Source: Candidatus Cellulosilyticum pullistercoris
GTDB lineage: Bacteria > Bacillota > Clostridia > Lachnospirales > Cellulosilyticaceae
Length of the DNA stretch: 15,941 nucleotides
Assembly (NCBI GenBank): GCA_018883705.1
Contig: JAHLFQ010000113.1
Coordinates: 1 to 15,941 of the forward strand
Direction of reading: 5' to 3'
The notes under the pieces were generated by a model. It saw only the letters and a list, made by a program, of their open reading frames with translations. It had not been told where the DNA came from and did no database searches. The translations under genes and the position numbers were made by a program. Positions 14,465-15,941 of this stretch are shown here, piece by piece (positions within the stretch are counted from its first letter, which is position 1; every line of letters starts with the position of its first letter).

Positions 14465-15862
14465 TTAATTACTGCTACGATAAGCTTCTAAGATACTGTT
14501 AGATATAGAAAGAGCCTGTGCACCTCTTCCACCACCCTCAACCACCACCGCAAATGCAATAGGGGCCTTACTTTCATCATTAGGGTCTTTTGCATAACCC
14601 ATAAACCAAGAGTGGTCTTCTTCCGTTTCATTTTGTGCGGTTCCTGTCTTACCACCTACGACTAAACCTTTTTCTGGTAGCGTCACAGCCGTTCCAAAGT
14701 CTAAAACCCCTTCCATTAATTCTTGTAAGGTATAGGCTTCTTCTTCTGTCATCAGCGTCTCTCCAACAACTGGCATATTACGATCTTTAATTTGACCATT
14801 TTGTTTCATAGCATATTCTATCAAATAAGGTTTCATGCTTACACCGTCATTAGCAATAGCTGCTGCCAACATCGCCATATGAATTGGTGTTGTTAAGGTC
14901 TTTCCTTGTCCAATAGCTGTTGCTGCTTTTTCAAAAGCAGAGTCCGAACTTGTTAAATTAAAACGACTCGATGAATAGCCAAAGTCTACATCTAATGAGC
15001 CATTAAATCCTAAAGATTCTGCTACTGCTTTTAATGCCCCATCAGGCAAAGATTCACTTAGAGCCACAAAATAACTATTACATGACTTCGCAAAGGCCTG
15101 ACTTAAGTCTACTTCTCCATGTGCCGTGCCATTATAGCATTTAATCGTATAATTGTCTCCGCTAATGCTTCCCGTACAATTATAATGAAAATCTAGTGTA
15201 TTACTTTGTCTCATATAAGCAAGGGTTGTAATCACCTTAAAAATGGAACCGGGTGGATAAAGTCCTCTTGTGGCTCTATTTAAAAGTGGTGAATTTTCCT
15301 CATCACTATTAAGCTCCGACCAGTTCATTTCAATTTGATTTGGATCAAAGTTAGGGCTAGAATACATCGCCTTAATTTTACCGGTTGTTGCTTCAAGGAC
15401 AACAACACCCCCTCTTTTATCTCCCATTGCCTCTGCAATAGCACTTTGATACTTATGTTCTAAAGTAAGTACGACATCTCTTCCTTTAAACTTCTCATTC
15501 ATAGATGCCATTTTAAAAATAGACAGAAAACTATAATTCGGATAAAGGAGCTCACTATTTGCTAAGGCTTCTATACCTGTTTTCCCATACTGACTATAAC
15601 CAATCACATGAGCGTAAAGATTTCCATAAGGATAAACTCTATTTTCATCTTCATCTGTTGTCGCTAAAAGTCTCCTCTTACTATCATAAATATTCCCGCG
15701 TATCACTTCAGATTCTAAATGATTTAATCGATTATTTTGTGTATGCATAGACATTTCTTTCTTCTTGAAAATGGTAAAATATACAAGATAACCTATTAGT
15801 ATAGCAAAAATAATCATAAAAATAGCCGCTACCGTATAAATTATTTTTCTATCTTGCTTCAC
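14465..15862 (-). CDS. class B penicillin-binding transpeptidase (PbpA/FtsI-like)
   Basis: 465-residue D,D-transpeptidase that crosslinks peptidoglycan. A short cytoplasmic tail and one transmembrane anchor (residues 8-30) precede the N-terminal pedestal motif VIRGNIYDSKRRLLA. The penicillin-binding domain has the active-site Ser206-x2-Lys209 (PGSIFK), Ser260-x-Asn262 (KSCNSYF) and Lys405-Thr-Gly (GGKTGTAQN), all intact. The absence of a glycosyltransferase domain and the modest length point to the small PbpA-like class B group. GTG at 15862 has GGAGG with a 9-nt spacer. It overlaps the end of an FtsW/RodA-type gene by 14 nt, so the two probably form a SEDS glycosyltransferase/transpeptidase pair. 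Whether it acts in division, elongation or sporulation cannot be told here. Confidence 0.94.
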   Translation of the reverse strand: MKQDRKIIYTVAAIFMIIFAILIGYLVYFTIFKKKEMSMHTQNNRLNHLESEVIRGNIYDSKRRLLATTDEDENRVYPYGNLYAHVIGYSQYGKTGIEALANSELLYPNYSFLSIFKMASMNEKFKGRDVVLTLEHKYQSAIAEAMGDKRGGVVVLEATTGKIKAMYSSPNFDPNQIEMNWSELNSDEENSPLLNRATRGLYPPGSIFKVITTLAYMRQSNTLDFHYNCTGSISGDNYTIKCYNGTAHGEVDLSQAFAKSCNSYFVALSESLPDGALKAVAESLGFNGSLDVDFGYSSSRFNLTSSDSAFEKAATAIGQGKTLTTPIHMAMLAAAIANDGVSMKPYLIEYAMKQNGQIKDRNMPVVGETLMTEEEAYTLQELMEGVLDFGTAVTLPEKGLVVGGKTGTAQNETEEDHSWFMGYAKDPNDESKAPIAFAVVVEGGGRGAQALSISNSILEAYRSSN

Positions 15863-15941
15863 GTGTCTTTTCCTCCTTTACCTCATTCATACGTGCCTTA
15901 TACGAAAAATAGGTAATCAGACCAATCATTCCCATACTTAC
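15849..15941 (-). CDS. FtsW/RodA/SpoVE-family (SEDS) protein, C-terminal 30 residues
   Basis: An open frame entering from the right edge and ending in TAG at 15851-15849. The visible end, SMGMIGLITYFSYKARMNEV plus a charged tail, fits the last transmembrane helix and cytoplasmic end of a SEDS peptidoglycan polymerase. The overlap with a class B PBP gene is the usual context for this family. So little is present that the family call rests mostly on that context. Confidence 0.65.
   Translation of the reverse strand, partial: VSMGMIGLITYFSYKARMNEVKEEKTREAR

Overview
The window is AT-rich and almost entirely housekeeping. It looks like part of a low-GC Firmicutes chromosome in the class Clostridia. 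The evidence is the gene order dgt-dnaG-rpoD-trmK-Nif3, a Gly T-box ahead of a one-chain glycyl-tRNA synthetase, an 874-residue pyruvate phosphate dikinase whose His455 and Cys831 fall at the classical Clostridium symbiosum positions, a TGS-domain nucleoside kinase, and strong Shine-Dalgarno sites with frequent GTG/TTG starts. A Lachnospirales relative is my best guess; the genus cannot be fixed from sequence reading alone. Every protein gene is on the minus strand. The only plus-strand gene is a tRNA-Leu(CAA).

Read in the direction of transcription (high to low coordinates), the window opens with the last 30 codons of an FtsW/RodA-type protein. This overlaps a class B penicillin-binding transpeptidase gene, forming a SEDS/PBP cell-wall pair that ends at a hairpin convergent with the tRNA-Leu terminator. 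Beyond the tRNA lies an ECF sigma factor with its zinc-finger, membrane-anchored anti-sigma factor. The sigma gene has a sigma-A-like promoter abutting the tRNA and a conspicuous dyad in its leader. Next comes glyQS behind its own promoter and a complete T-box riboswitch, then ppdK and a gluconate 5-dehydrogenase-like SDR gene. Each of these three has its own terminator and AT-rich leader.

The left half is the macromolecular-synthesis cluster. dgt (dNTP hydrolase), dnaG (primase) and rpoD (housekeeping sigma) are spaced 29-30 nt apart. A hairpin terminator follows rpoD. trmK (tRNA m1A22 methyltransferase) and a Nif3/YqfO-like metal protein come next, overlapping by 13 nt with a TTG start. The N-terminal 267 codons of a TGS-domain uridine kinase-like gene then run off the left edge.

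Five starts were moved inward from the longest open frame on ribosome-site or family-alignment grounds (Nif3, rpoD, dgt, glyQS, anti-sigma). I found no mobile element, CRISPR array, phage gene or defence system. The items most worth checking are regulatory: the dyad and overlapping opposed promoters at the tRNA/ECF-sigma junction, the unassigned sensor domain of the anti-sigma factor, and the terminator between rpoD and trmK.
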